Below, one piece after another: positions 43,303-52,436 of a stretch of 64,000 nt of DNA. The position numbers and the translations under genes were made by a program. How positions within the stretch are numbered: position 1 is the first letter of the stretch; each line of letters opens with the position of its first letter. Source of the stretch: Fibrobacteria bacterium (lineage in GTDB: Bacteria > Fibrobacterota > Fibrobacteria > UBA5070). The stretch spans positions 186,001 through 250,000 of the forward strand of contig JACKCV010000002.1 in assembly GCA_020633825.1 (NCBI GenBank). The letters are read 5' to 3'. Below the pieces are notes generated by a model. It was not told where the DNA came from, ran no database searches, and saw nothing but the letters and a program-made list of their open reading frames with translations.

Positions 43303-44050
43303 CGTCGGTCTCGTTTCGATCGCGCTTGGAGGCTTTTTGCTGCTGGCCTTCCCGGGCCGCGGCTCCATCGAGGAGTCGCTTGGCGTCCCGAGGATCCATC
43401 TGTCCGGGTTGCAGGCCCTTCGGCTCGGGCTTGGAATCGTCATTCTCCTGCCGGGATGCCTCCGAGGGGGACTTCCGGGTCGAATCCTGTTTCGGATCCT
43501 TATTCTCCCCGTCCTTGGGATCGCCCTCGCCCGGCTTCTTCTGCGGATCCTGCTTGGGATCCTGCTTCTTGTCCTGATCCTGGTCTTGCTTCTGATCCTG
43601 TTTCGGATCGGGATCGTTTTTCTGTGGCTGGGGCGGTGGGCGTAGGCGCAGAGCCGACTCGAGATTGCGGGAGGCGTCCTGCCAACCGGGACGCAAGCGC
43701 ACCGCGTTGCGAAGGTCTTCGATGGCTCCCTTCAGGTTCCCTTGCCCTGGAGCGGAGGTGGACGCCTTGGCCAGTCGCGCGGTGCCGCGATTGTAGAGGA
43801 TTCGCGCCTTTTCCTCCGAGGATTTCGCGGCTTTCCATGCCGCCGCGAAATCGGAGTCGGAATCCGCGCCTTGGAGGGCTTTCAGGGTGCCGGCGTTGAA
43901 CGCGTAATCCGAGACCGTGGAGTCCATGCGCGCGGCCTTGCCGAAATACTCGATGGCTTTGGCGGTGTCCTGGCGTTTCCAGGCCAGGATTCCGCGATGG
44001 TTTTCCCGTTCGGGGCCGGCGAAAAGGAGAAGAATCCAGAGGAGAATCAT
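43286..44050 (-). CDS. batC: BatC-like TPR protein with Lys/Gln/Asp repeat tail
   Basis: The product has 254 residues. An N-terminal hydrophobic leader (ILLWILLLFAG) is followed by TPR-type helices (about 25-125; AIEYFGKAARMDSTVSDYAFN, AIEDLRNAVRLRPGWQDA). The C-terminal half is dominated by DPKQDQ/KQDPQ repeats (DNA low-complexity at 43540-43620). The protein likely scaffolds BatA/BatB at the membrane, as inferred from the known BatABC complexes. It overlaps batB as ATGA. Confidence 0.85.
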   Translation of the reverse strand: MILLWILLLFAGPERENHRGILAWKRQDTAKAIEYFGKAARMDSTVSDYAFNAGTLKALQGADSDSDFAAAWKAAKSSEEKARILYNRGTARLAKASTSAPGQGNLKGAIEDLRNAVRLRPGWQDASRNLESALRLRPPPQPQKNDPDPKQDQKQDQDQDKKQDPKQDPQKKPGEGDPKDGENKDPKQDSTRKSPSEASRQENDDSKPEPKGLQPGQMDPRDAKRLLDGAAAREGQQQKASKRDRNETDDAPDW

Positions 44051-45054
44051 GTCGGGGACCTCTTGGTGCGGCCATGGGGGACCAGGAGGGAAAGGGACAG
44101 GGTCAACAAGGCGAAACCGGTGAACCAGGGGTGGCGCTCGATGGGGGCTTTCCGAGTGCCCTCCGGGCCGTCGAGACCGGCGGATCGAGCGACTTCCTCC
44201 ACCACCGGAGCCAATTCCCAAGAGGTGGCTCCGAGCTCGAGGTATTTGGCGTTGGAGGAGGATGCGATGTCCTGCAGGGTCTGGCGCTCCAGCGCGACCG
44301 TCACCGTGTTTCCTTCCCGATCCTGCTTGAACCCTCCTTCCGGCAAGGGGATCGGGATCGGGGAGGTTCCGCCCACTCCGGCGATCCACAGCGATGCCCC
44401 CGAGGAGGTGAGGGAGCGCGAGGCGTTCGCGGCCTTTCCACTGTGATCGCCCCCATCGGTGACCAGGACCACGACGCGATGGGTCGCCTTGCTGGGCTCG
44501 AGGACTCGTCCCGCCGATTCCAGCGCCGCGGACAAGTCGGTTCCGGGGCGGGGAACCGCGTCGGGAGAGGCCGCCTCCAGAAGCGTGGCGACGGCCGCGC
44601 GGTCGGTGGTGAGGGGGACCATGCGCACCCCCGACCCCGCGAAGACCACCAATCCCAACCGACAGGGTCCCAGGGCGTCGATCAGACGGTGCAGGTCCCG
44701 GCGGGCCAGTTCCAGGCGGTCCGGGGGAACATCGTTGGCGCGCATGGAGAGCGAGGCGTCGAGGACCAGGACCACATCCGCACCGCGCGACGGAGCGGGA
44801 ACGAGGTGTTCTCCCCAGCAAGGTCTCGCAAGGGCAAGGATTCCGCCGACGAAGGCCAGGAAGACAAGAATCGTCGCAAGGACTTCCAGGGCGGGGGAGG
44901 CTCCGACCACGACGCGATCCCGCAAGGCGGGAGACACCCCGCGGCGGCGCAGGCGCCATCGCCAGGCGAGCGCACCTCCCAGGAACAGGGCCAGAGGCAG
45001 GAGGCTCCAGAGCCACGGAAGGATCTCGGGGCGGGAAAAGACCACGGGAGGCAT
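44047..45054 (-). CDS. batB: BatB, von Willebrand A domain membrane protein
   Basis: The product has 335 residues. Two N-terminal membrane helices (LLPLALFLGGALAW, ATILVFLAFVGGILALA) are followed by a VWA domain with MIDAS motif DASLSM, TTDRAAV and TDGGDHS. A C-terminal membrane helix (FALLTLSLSLLVPHG) closes the protein. ATG 45054 shares one base with the batA stop. VWA domains bind partners through a metal. The DxSxS motif is complete, so metal binding is likely. Confidence 0.9.
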   Translation of the reverse strand: MPPVVFSRPEILPWLWSLLPLALFLGGALAWRWRLRRRGVSPALRDRVVVGASPALEVLATILVFLAFVGGILALARPCWGEHLVPAPSRGADVVLVLDASLSMRANDVPPDRLELARRDLHRLIDALGPCRLGLVVFAGSGVRMVPLTTDRAAVATLLEAASPDAVPRPGTDLSAALESAGRVLEPSKATHRVVVLVTDGGDHSGKAANASRSLTSSGASLWIAGVGGTSPIPIPLPEGGFKQDREGNTVTVALERQTLQDIASSSNAKYLELGATSWELAPVVEEVARSAGLDGPEGTRKAPIERHPWFTGFALLTLSLSLLVPHGRTKRSPT

Positions 45055-46046
45055 CAAGGCCACCTCCGAAGCAAGGAGTTTTCGAGGACCACCGACATCA
45101 ACAGGACCAGCATCGCCGCCAGCGCCCACGGATGGAAGAGCTCGTGGGTTTCCCACCAGGTGCGGGAGGAGATCTTCGAACGCTCCAGGGCATCGATTTC
45201 CTTCCAGGCGTCGGCCAAGGCGTCCCGATCCAGGGCCCGGAAGAATTTGCCACCCCCGATGCGCGCCACCTCCCGCAGGGTGGCGGAGTCCATGCGCGAC
45301 TCGATGGTTCCCCTCTGGACGTTTCCGTCGGGAAGACGGAAGCTTTGGGAGAAGCGTCCTTCGCGGCCGATTCCGATGGTGTGGATGCGGATGCCCAGGC
45401 TGGAGAGGGCTCTGGCCGCCGAGACCGGGTCGACGGTGCCGGCGTTGTTCTCTCCATCGGTGAGGATCACCACCACCCGGCTCTTGGCGGGGGAGTTGCG
45501 CAGCCGGTTTCCGGCCATGAGGAGGGCTTCGCCGATGGCCGTTCCGTCCTCGAGACCTTCGTTGGTGGTCTCGTCCACCAGGGCGCGGAGAAGGTCGCGG
45601 TCGGTGGTGAGCGGTGCGCGGGTGACGGGGCGTCCGGCGAAGGCGACCAGCGCCATGCGGTCGTGGGGACGGCCGGCGATGAACTGGTCGATCAGCGCCC
45701 GCGACGCCTCCGATCGCGAGGGCTCCACATCCTGGATCTGCATGGAGGTGGAGACATCCAGGACCATCGCGATGTCCACGCCGTGGATGTCGTCCTCGCT
45801 CCAGGCGGTCTTCTCGACGGGGCTCGCCAACGCCACGACCAGCAGCGCGGCGGCGAGGAGCTTCAGGGCCCGGGGGGCCTGGGCGAGCCATCGACGCAAA
45901 CCCGGGCGGGGTCGGAACCCGGGGGGAAGTCCCGGGAGGAGAAGCTTCGGGGCTTTGCGGGAAGCCCAGACCGCTCCGGCCCACAACGCGGGAAGAAGGA
46001 CCAGGAGCCACAGAAGACGGGGTTCCGACCAGGTGGAGGGGATCAT
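45054..46046 (-). CDS. batA: BatA, von Willebrand A domain membrane protein
   Basis: The product has 330 residues. The N-terminal helices (LLWLLVLLPALWAGAVW, LLAAALLVVALAS) precede a VWA domain with MIDAS motif DVSTSM, TTDRDLL and TDGENNAG. A C-terminal anchor (ALAAMLVLLMSVVL) follows. It is a paralogue of BatB. The gene overlaps the DUF4381-like gene by 4 nt and batB by 1 nt, which fits the usual stoichiometric BatA-BatB unit. Confidence 0.9.
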   Translation of the reverse strand: MIPSTWSEPRLLWLLVLLPALWAGAVWASRKAPKLLLPGLPPGFRPRPGLRRWLAQAPRALKLLAAALLVVALASPVEKTAWSEDDIHGVDIAMVLDVSTSMQIQDVEPSRSEASRALIDQFIAGRPHDRMALVAFAGRPVTRAPLTTDRDLLRALVDETTNEGLEDGTAIGEALLMAGNRLRNSPAKSRVVVILTDGENNAGTVDPVSAARALSSLGIRIHTIGIGREGRFSQSFRLPDGNVQRGTIESRMDSATLREVARIGGGKFFRALDRDALADAWKEIDALERSKISSRTWWETHELFHPWALAAMLVLLMSVVLENSLLRRWP

Positions 46047-46810
46047 GCCGATCCTCCGGGGGGGATCCCGAGGACCTCGCGTGCGGCTTGCAGCATTTCG
46101 GCGGCGTCCGATGTGGAGTCGGCGTAGCGCAGAGGATCGGCGCAGGAAAGGAACCGTTCCAGGGCCCGGCTAGCCTCGGGCAGATTCCGTCCCACCTGCG
46201 CGCGCCATTCCGCGGAGGTGGAATCGCAGGCGTTCGGCCAGGACAACTTCGCCCCGTGGAATTCCCGCAGGATGATCCCCGCCCGGAAGGCCGCTTCCCG
46301 CGGCGGAAGCCCCGCTCGGCACGCTTCCTCGAGGGCGTCGAGCGCGCCGCCGGCGACGAGTTCGGGCGGCACGGCCGGAGGGGGCGGCGGAGGAGGAACG
46401 GGGCGGGTCGCCCGGAAGCGGAGCCAACTCCACGCCCCCAGGGCGACGAGCCCCAGGAGCACGAAGCCGAGGCCGATTTCCGTCCACGGGAAGGGAACCT
46501 CGCGATCCCGGGGGGCGATCAAGGTCGCCTGGGAGGAGTCGGAGGTCGTGAAGGTGGAGGCCACCCGCCAGGCGGGAACGACATCCCGCAGCGTGTCGCC
46601 GGCGGGGGAGAGCGCGTGCAAGGTGTCCCCCCCGCGTTCCCCGGGGGCCAGGGGCTGCAGGAGCCATTGACCGGGGTGCGAAGTGTCCGCCTGGACGGCG
46701 AGGCTGTCGTCGGGCTGTGGACCGGAGAGGATGCGCGAGCCCGGGGGAAGGTGCCAGGAGAGCCGCGTGGTGTCTCCCAGTTTCACCGGGTTCGGGGAGA
46801 GGGAGATCAT
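46043..46810 (-). CDS. DUF4381-like protein of the bat operon
   Basis: The product has 255 residues. An N-terminal beta-rich extracytoplasmic part (1-130; SPNPVKLGDTTRLSWHLPPG) is followed by one membrane helix (IGLGFVLLGLVALGAWSW, about 133-150), a run of eight Pro, and a cytoplasmic helical part (ALDALEEACRAGLPPREAAF...ALERFLSCADPLRYAD). Position between DUF58 and batA, with one helix and a cytoplasmic tail, matches DUF4381 proteins. The sequence match itself is weak. It overlaps both neighbours by 4 nt. Confidence 0.65.
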   Translation of the reverse strand: MISLSPNPVKLGDTTRLSWHLPPGSRILSGPQPDDSLAVQADTSHPGQWLLQPLAPGERGGDTLHALSPAGDTLRDVVPAWRVASTFTTSDSSQATLIAPRDREVPFPWTEIGLGFVLLGLVALGAWSWLRFRATRPVPPPPPPPAVPPELVAGGALDALEEACRAGLPPREAAFRAGIILREFHGAKLSWPNACDSTSAEWRAQVGRNLPEASRALERFLSCADPLRYADSTSDAAEMLQAAREVLGIPPGGSA

Positions 46811-47715
46811 CTGGGAGCACCTCCCGCCATGGCGCGACGACGGATCAAGGTCCGCACGGAGTCGATGGTTTCGCGTCCTCCGTGGTGGGAGACGACCACC
46901 GCCCGGGCCTTGCGGGCGATCTCGTCGAGGCGCCCGAGACGATCGGATTCGGCGCGGTTCAGGGCCTCGGCCAGGGCCGGATCGGATGTGTCCAGGAGAA
47001 CTTGCTCCCCGGTTTCGGCATCCAGGAACTCCGTCAGGCCGCGATCGGGGAGGGGATGGAAGGATTCCGGTTCCACCCGGACCAGGTTCACGTCGTGCCG
47101 GACTCCCAGGCGCTTCAAGGCGGGGCCGTAGCGATCCGGATCGTCGCGAAAATCCGACAAGACCAGAATCACCGCCCGCCGAGGCAGGCGCCGGGCGAGC
47201 TGGTCGCAGGCCGCTCCGAGGTCGGTCTTCCTGCCTTGGGCGGGGTGGACGGCCACCTCCCGGAGCAGACGGGACAACGCGGCGGGACCGCGTGCCGGAG
47301 GAAGCCACAGCTCCAGGCGATCGGAATGGAGCATGAGAGCCAGCCGTTCCTGGGAGCCAAAGCACGCCATGGCCATCTGGGCGCAGAATTCTGCGGCCGC
47401 TTCGCGGACCGTGACCCGCCCGACTCCCGTGTCGAGGCTGGAGGAGACGTCGACCATGAAGGCCACCGTCAATTCGCGTTCCTCCTCGAAGACCTTCACG
47501 AACGGAGTCTGGCTGCGAGCGGTCACGTTCCAATCGATGTGGCGGGGGTCGTCGCCTTCGGTGTAGGAACGAACCTCCCGGAAGCGGAGTCCCGTGCCGC
47601 GGAATGCCGAGAGGTGGCCTCCTTGCAACAGATCCTGGATGCGTCCCCGCGCCCGGAATTCCAGACCCCGGACCCGGGCGACGGCCGAACGGGCCGAACC
47701 GGGTTGGGGCTTCAC
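46807..47715 (-). CDS. DUF58 domain protein of the MoxR/Bat system
   Basis: The product has 302 residues from GTG 47715, which overlaps the moxR stop as GTGA. The DUF58 core is FRGTGLRFREVRSYTEGDDPRHIDWNVTAR followed by a VWA-like fold (VDVSSSLDTG as MIDAS, VLSDFRDD). DUF58 proteins are thought to be partners acted on by MoxR ATPases. Cytoplasmic; no membrane helix is seen. Confidence 0.9.
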   Translation of the reverse strand: MKPQPGSARSAVARVRGLEFRARGRIQDLLQGGHLSAFRGTGLRFREVRSYTEGDDPRHIDWNVTARSQTPFVKVFEEERELTVAFMVDVSSSLDTGVGRVTVREAAAEFCAQMAMACFGSQERLALMLHSDRLELWLPPARGPAALSRLLREVAVHPAQGRKTDLGAACDQLARRLPRRAVILVLSDFRDDPDRYGPALKRLGVRHDVNLVRVEPESFHPLPDRGLTEFLDAETGEQVLLDTSDPALAEALNRAESDRLGRLDEIARKARAVVVSHHGGRETIDSVRTLIRRRAMAGGAPR

Positions 47716-48704
47716 GGGACCGCGACTCCCGCCAGGACCCGACCGACGATGTCCTCGACCTTGACCTCCTCGGCCTGGGCTTCGAAGGAAAGCCCGATGC
47801 GGTGCCGCAGGACCCCCCGGGCGACGGATTTGACGTCGTCCGGGGTGGCGAAGGCGCGTCCGTCCAGGAACGCCTGTGCTTTGGCGCAAAGGGCCAGCGC
47901 GATGGAGGCGCGAGGGGATGCTCCCCAGCGGACCAAACCTTGAAGCTCCTCCAGCCCTCCCTCGGGGGCCGAACGGGTGGCCCGCACCAGATCGACGATG
48001 TATCCCTGCACGCGAGGATCCACGAAGACTTCGCGGACCAGAACCTGGGCGGCGATCAGGCGTTCGGTATCGACCACGGCCCGGGCTTTGGGCAGGCCCG
48101 CTCCCGATACCAACTGAAGGACGGAGAGTTCGGTGTCCCGATCCGGAAAGCCAACATCGACTTTCAGCAGGAATCGGTCGACCTGGGCTTCGGGAAGCGG
48201 GTAGGTGCCTTCCTGCTCGATGGGATTCTGGGTGGCCAGGACGAAGAAGGGGCGGGGGAGGGGGAAGGTCTGTCCCGCGATGGTGACTTGCCGTTCCTGC
48301 ATGGCCTCGAGGAGGGCGGATTGCACTTTCGCCGGGGCGCGATTGATCTCGTCCGCCAGGACCATGTTGGCGAACACGGGGCCGGTGCGAGTTTCGAAAT
48401 TCCCCGTGTTGGGCCGGTAGACCTGGGTGCCGACGAGATCCGCGGGGAGAAGATCGGGGGTGAACTGGACCCGCGAGAAACTGGCGTGGATCGTGGAGGC
48501 GAGCGCTTGCACCGCCGTGGTCTTGGCCAGCCCCGGGGCGCCTTCGAGGAGTACGTGGCCATCGGCGAGGAGCGCCAGCGTCAGGTCGTGGCACAGATTT
48601 TCCTGCCCGAGGACGGAGCGACCGAGTTCGGTCCGTAGCGCAGGAACGAAGTCGGAGGACTCATGGATGCGACGGGTCAGGTCTTGCAGTTGGGCAGTCG
48701 ACAT
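47712..48704 (-). CDS. moxR: MoxR family AAA+ ATPase
   Basis: The product has 330 residues from ATG 48704, with CAGGAG 9 nt upstream. Walker A is GAPGLAKTT and Walker B VLADEINRAP. Sensor 1 is ATQNPIEQEGTYPLPEAQ with the MoxR signature, and the C-terminal lid carries DVKSVARGVLRHRI. MoxR ATPases act as chaperones for metal or cofactor insertion into VWA-containing complexes. It is the first gene of the seven-gene operon, and the promoter should lie in 48705-48864. Confidence 0.94.
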   Translation of the reverse strand: MSTAQLQDLTRRIHESSDFVPALRTELGRSVLGQENLCHDLTLALLADGHVLLEGAPGLAKTTAVQALASTIHASFSRVQFTPDLLPADLVGTQVYRPNTGNFETRTGPVFANMVLADEINRAPAKVQSALLEAMQERQVTIAGQTFPLPRPFFVLATQNPIEQEGTYPLPEAQVDRFLLKVDVGFPDRDTELSVLQLVSGAGLPKARAVVDTERLIAAQVLVREVFVDPRVQGYIVDLVRATRSAPEGGLEELQGLVRWGASPRASIALALCAKAQAFLDGRAFATPDDVKSVARGVLRHRIGLSFEAQAEEVKVEDIVGRVLAGVAVP

Positions 48705-48864
48705 GGGTCGGATCTCCTGGCTCGACGCGGCGAACACCCGCGTCGAGAGGTTTGGGTGCTTCGTGGGGAGGACGACAATATCCGAGATTGCCGAACGAGC
48801 GGCAAGGGGGAGGGGCGGCCTTTGCAGCCCGGGAGCCCACCAGGGAACTCTCCGTTGCCCGGTC

Positions 48865-49209
48865 TCAGGCGAGGGGAGGGGCGGTTTCGGCCCGGATCCA
48901 CGCGGAGAAGGAAGGGGAAAGGGTCGAGACCTCCAATTGGGAGATCGCCGGGATTTCGTAGGGATGGCTCCGCTCCAGGTAGGAACGCAGGTCCGCCGAA
49001 CGCTCTTCGATGGTGTGCAGGACCAGGAGGCATTCATCGACCTTCCGCATGGAGCCTTTCCACCGGAAGACCGAAACCATCCCGGGTAGGACGTTGGCGC
49101 TGGCGGCGTGGCGGAGCCCCACCGCGTCCTCCCCCAATCGTTCCGCGGTGGCCTGGTCGGGACAGGGAACCCAGAGGATCACACCCCTCGTCGTCTCCCT
49201 CAGCTCCAT
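48865..49209 (-). CDS. cutA: CutA1 divalent-cation tolerance protein
   Basis: The product has 114 residues, the usual CutA length. Family signatures are present: WVPCPDQATAERLGE (first strand and helix), ANVLPGMVSVFRWKGSM and HPYEIPAI near the C-terminus. CutA forms a ferredoxin-like trimer in the cytoplasm. A role in metal tolerance was proposed but is disputed. ATG 49209 overlaps the upstream membrane-protein gene by 10 nt. Confidence 0.93.
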   Translation of the reverse strand: MELRETTRGVILWVPCPDQATAERLGEDAVGLRHAASANVLPGMVSVFRWKGSMRKVDECLLVLHTIEERSADLRSYLERSHPYEIPAISQLEVSTLSPSFSAWIRAETAPPLA

Positions 49210-49793
49210 TTCCAGGCCGCTCGAAACAGCATCGCGGCCATGGCGATGCCACCGGTCGCCGCGAATCGGCGCATCCAGAGCCCTTTGAAGGAGGAGGGGC
49301 CGGAGGCGCTTTGCACCATTCCCCATCCCAACACGCAACCACCGGCGACCATGGTGGAATTCGTCGGCCCCAGCCAGGAGGTCGACGCGGTGAGGGCGAG
49401 AAACAGCGCCGGGGAGTGGCGCAGGATGAGGTCCCGCCCCGCGGCGAAATCGAGCTCCTCCAAGGGGCGTCTTTCCCGCAAGGTCGGGATTTCGAGGAGG
49501 GCGCAGACGCCTTCGATGAGGGCGAGGATTCCCGCGGCCCACAAGGCGAAGACCTCGAGACCATGGAGTTGGAAGGTCGAAAAGAGGGTGCGGCCGCACA
49601 GGAGGGAGATGCCCACGACCCCGGCGATCGCCATGGCTTGGCCGAGGACGAAGGCGTTCGCCCCTGCCGCCCGGCGGGAGGGGGCGTCGGGTGCGGACGT
49701 TTCGCTCAAGACCCCCCACGCCTGGAAGACGACGTACAGCGCCAGCCCCCAGCCGGAGTGGACGAGCCGTGAAGCCCAAATTGAATCGATCAT
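49200..49793 (-). CDS. Membrane protein of unknown function
   Basis: The product has 197 residues with about five membrane helices (LALYVVFQAWGVL, AMAIAGVVGISLLC, FALWAAGILALIEGVCALL, LFLALTASTSWLG, FAATGGIAMAAMLFRAAW). No conserved family motif is recognised. It overlaps cutA by 10 nt, so they are co-expressed. It diverges from rarA about 130 bp away. Confidence 0.7.
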   Translation of the reverse strand: MIDSIWASRLVHSGWGLALYVVFQAWGVLSETSAPDAPSRRAAGANAFVLGQAMAIAGVVGISLLCGRTLFSTFQLHGLEVFALWAAGILALIEGVCALLEIPTLRERRPLEELDFAAGRDLILRHSPALFLALTASTSWLGPTNSTMVAGGCVLGWGMVQSASGPSSFKGLWMRRFAATGGIAMAAMLFRAAWKWS

Positions 49794-49924
49794 CCGAAAC
49801 CTTGCGACGGGAGAGTGGGGCCTCCGGGATCGCAGGGACGCCGGAGGGGATTTGGCACGTTCCACAAGATGCGAAAAGGTTGGCGCATCCATCGGGGGCG
49901 CGCCGATGGCTACCTTGGTTCGTC

Positions 49925-51325
49925 GTGGAAGGTGGAGATCTATTCGAACAGCCCGCGTCGTCCTCCCGCGGGGACATCGAGTCTCCGGTTGCGGCCTCCG
50001 GCGCCCCGTTGGCCGAGCGCATGCGCCCGACGGGCTTCGACTCCTTGCTGGGTTCCCCTTCCTTGTTCGGAACCGACTCCCCCCTTCGGCGCGCCGTGGA
50101 ACAGGATGCCCTCGGGTCGGCCATCCTCTGGGGTCCGCCCGGAAGCGGAAAGACCACGGTGGCGGGGATCCTCCGCACCAACACCAAACGTCCCTTCCGC
50201 ACCCTTTCCGCCGTCTCCTCCGGACTGCCGGAGCTTCGCGCGCTCCTCGACGAGGCTTCCAAGCGCAAGCGTGCGGGGCTTCCCGCCCCGAGGTTGTTCG
50301 TCGACGAAATCCATCGCTGGAACAAGGCCCAACAGGACGCCCTGCTCCCGATGGTCGAATCGGGACAGGTGCTCCTCCTGGGGGCCACCACCGAAAACCC
50401 GTCCTACGCGCTGAATCCGGCGCTGCTGTCCCGATGCCAGTCCTTCCGACTCGAACCTCCGAGCGCCGAGGAGGTCCGGACCCTCCTGCGATCCGCCTTG
50501 GATGCGCCCCAGGGGCTTGCCGCTCGGAATCTGGGGGCTTCCGATGAAGCCCTCGACGAGGTGGCGCGCTGTTGCGACGGCGATCTGCGGGCCTCGTTGA
50601 ATCTTCTGGAGTGGGCCGCTGCGACCCTCCCCGACGGGGGGGATCTGACTCCCCAGGTGGTGGCCCGTGCGGCAGGTACGCGACCCAGAGCCTACGATCG
50701 GGACGGCGACGGGCGGTACCAGCAAATTTCCGCCCTGCACAAGTCGGTTCGAGGTTCGGATCCCCAGGCGGGTTTGTACTGGCTCGCGCGGATGCTCCAG
50801 GACGGCGAGGATCCTCTGTACATCGCGCGGCGATTGGTGCGCATGGCCTCCGAGGATGTGGGATTGGCAGATCCCCAGGCGCTGGTCCAGGCCTTGGCGG
50901 CCAAGGACGCATGCGAGTTGCTGGGGATGCCCGAATGTTCCCTGGCTTTGGCCCAGGCGACCGTCTTCTTGTGCTTGTCTCCCAAGTCCAACAGCCTGGA
51001 AGTGGCATGGATGGCCGCCACCCAGGCCATCGAACGACACGGTCGCCTCCCCGTGCCCAATGCCTTCGTGAACGCGGTCACCCGCTTCGATCGTCGGCTC
51101 GGGACCGGTCAGGGCTACAAGTACGATCATGACAGTCCCGACGGATATTCCGGCCAGGATCACCTGCCCTCGTCCCTCCAAGGTGCCGTCTTCTGGAATC
51201 CGGTTCCTCGGGGCTTCGAGAGGGAGCTCGCCAAACGGCTCGATTGGTTCGAGGCCCGGAGGGAAAGTCGCGGAGATCCTTCCCGAGATCGGGAACCGCC
51301 AGCAAAATCCGAATCCGGTCTGTAA
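49925..51325 (+). CDS. rarA: Replication-associated recombination protein A (RarA/MgsA)
   Basis: The product has 466 residues from GTG 49925, chosen because DLFEQ before PLAERMRPTGFD resembles the usual RarA N-terminus. A later start would cut the conserved segment, and an earlier one adds nothing family-like. Walker A is GPPGSGKTT, Walker B LFVDEIHRW, sensor 1 LLGATTENPSY with the arginine finger in LLSRCQSF. The C-terminal tetramerisation region reads SALHKSVRGSDPQAGLYWLARML and KYDHDSPDGYSGQDHLP. It acts at stalled replication forks in the cytoplasm. The usual ssDNA gap partner genes are not adjacent. Confidence 0.93.
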   Translation: MEGGDLFEQPASSSRGDIESPVAASGAPLAERMRPTGFDSLLGSPSLFGTDSPLRRAVEQDALGSAILWGPPGSGKTTVAGILRTNTKRPFRTLSAVSSGLPELRALLDEASKRKRAGLPAPRLFVDEIHRWNKAQQDALLPMVESGQVLLLGATTENPSYALNPALLSRCQSFRLEPPSAEEVRTLLRSALDAPQGLAARNLGASDEALDEVARCCDGDLRASLNLLEWAAATLPDGGDLTPQVVARAAGTRPRAYDRDGDGRYQQISALHKSVRGSDPQAGLYWLARMLQDGEDPLYIARRLVRMASEDVGLADPQALVQALAAKDACELLGMPECSLALAQATVFLCLSPKSNSLEVAWMAATQAIERHGRLPVPNAFVNAVTRFDRRLGTGQGYKYDHDSPDGYSGQDHLPSSLQGAVFWNPVPRGFERELAKRLDWFEARRESRGDPSRDREPPAKSESGL

Positions 51326-51381
51326 TTTGGAGCCTTCGCCCCCCCCCGAACATCATCTCCTGGAAGGATGCGTATCCGCTC

Positions 51382-52155
51382 ATGAAGAAGATCCTCACCG
51401 CTGTTCTCGCCCTCGCCCCCCTCGCTTTGGCCGGGCTCGACGACCTTCATGCTCCCTGGGGCGAAATCCTCGCAGCCCATGTGCAAGGCGATCGCGTGGA
51501 CTATGCCGGCGTCCTCGGTGAGAAGGCCAAACTCGAGGGTTATCTGGCTTCGCTCGCCTCCCTCGACTCCAATGCGGTGAAATCCGCACCCAAGAAGGAG
51601 CAGGTCGCCCTCTGGGTGAACGCCTACAACGCGGCCGTCTTCCAGACCATCCTGGCCAACCCCGCTTCGGGATCGGTGGCCTCCATGGGACGCGACATCG
51701 TCTCCGCCAAGACCTTCGTGGTCGCCTCCGAGTCGCTCTCCGTCATGAATCTCCAGCGCAAGCCCTTCGAGGTCTCCGAAGACCCTCTCCTCTGGGGGGT
51801 GATGTTCGACGGTTCCCTCGGATCCGCGCCGGTTCTTTCCCAGGCCCTGACCTCCAGCAACATTTCCTCGCTGGCCGAACAGAACACCCGCGCATGGCTG
51901 GCCGACACCACCCGCAACATCTGCAACGAGAAAACGGCCAAGGTCGCGCAGATTCCCTTCGACTTCTACCGTGTGAAGCCGGAATTCAAGCACTTCTCCG
52001 GCCAGGTCCCCGGCTTCTTGAAGAAGTACGGGCCGCAAGGTTGCGATCCCGAGAAGAATCGCCCCACCTACGCCTACAACGCCGGCAAGAACGCCCCGAA
52101 GGTCGCGGCGGCCCCGGCCAAGGGCAAGAAGGGCAAGAAAGGCAAGAAGAAGTGA
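51382..52155 (+). CDS. Exported DUF547 domain protein with Lys-rich tail
   Basis: The product has 257 residues. The signal peptide is MKKILTAVLALAPLALAG. The DUF547 core has the signature VALWVNAYNAAVFQTIL, followed by an abbreviated second half (LWGVMFDGSLGSAPVL, NEKTAKVAQIPFDFYRV). The last 20 residues are Lys/Gly/Ala-rich (repeated KGKKGK). DUF547 proteins are periplasmic or secreted with unknown activity. The core Asn-Tyr and Asp residues are present, but the usual ...FDHAL-type motif reads differently. It lies 56 nt after rarA and ends at its own terminator. Confidence 0.82.
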   Translation: MKKILTAVLALAPLALAGLDDLHAPWGEILAAHVQGDRVDYAGVLGEKAKLEGYLASLASLDSNAVKSAPKKEQVALWVNAYNAAVFQTILANPASGSVASMGRDIVSAKTFVVASESLSVMNLQRKPFEVSEDPLLWGVMFDGSLGSAPVLSQALTSSNISSLAEQNTRAWLADTTRNICNEKTAKVAQIPFDFYRVKPEFKHFSGQVPGFLKKYGPQGCDPEKNRPTYAYNAGKNAPKVAAAPAKGKKGKKGKKK

Positions 52156-52200
52156 TCGGGAGGCCGTGGTGATCCCACCGCGGACACGCTGATTTTGGGG

Positions 52201-52230
52201 AAAGGGGGAGCCCGGTGAGCTCCCCTTTTT
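52201..52230 (+). terminator. Rho-independent terminator of the DUF547 gene
   Basis: A stem of GGGGAGC/GCTCCCC extended by three A-T pairs (one bulged G, 7-nt loop) runs into TTTTT. It lies 46 nt after the stop. Confidence 0.85.
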
Positions 52231-52436
52231 CGTTTCCCCGTTCCGGGGATCGGTGGCCTGCGAAGACCACGCTTTTCCCGATCGGAACGCCGCGACGTTC
52301 GGGAAGGCGGATCCACGCAACGGGCGATGCCATGGTCCTGGTCGGGTGGAGGGTGCGGTTGCTGAGGCGTTGGTGAGTGGGCGTACGGGTCGACGGACCA
52401 ACACCGTGCTATCTTCTGCCTACTAGGAGAACCACC

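Noticed and set aside
43540..43620. Short repeated GGATCCTG/CTTGATC-like units, considered as a tandem-repeat array or CRISPR
   Set aside because: They are codon repeats for DPKQDQ within batC, too short and irregular for CRISPR.
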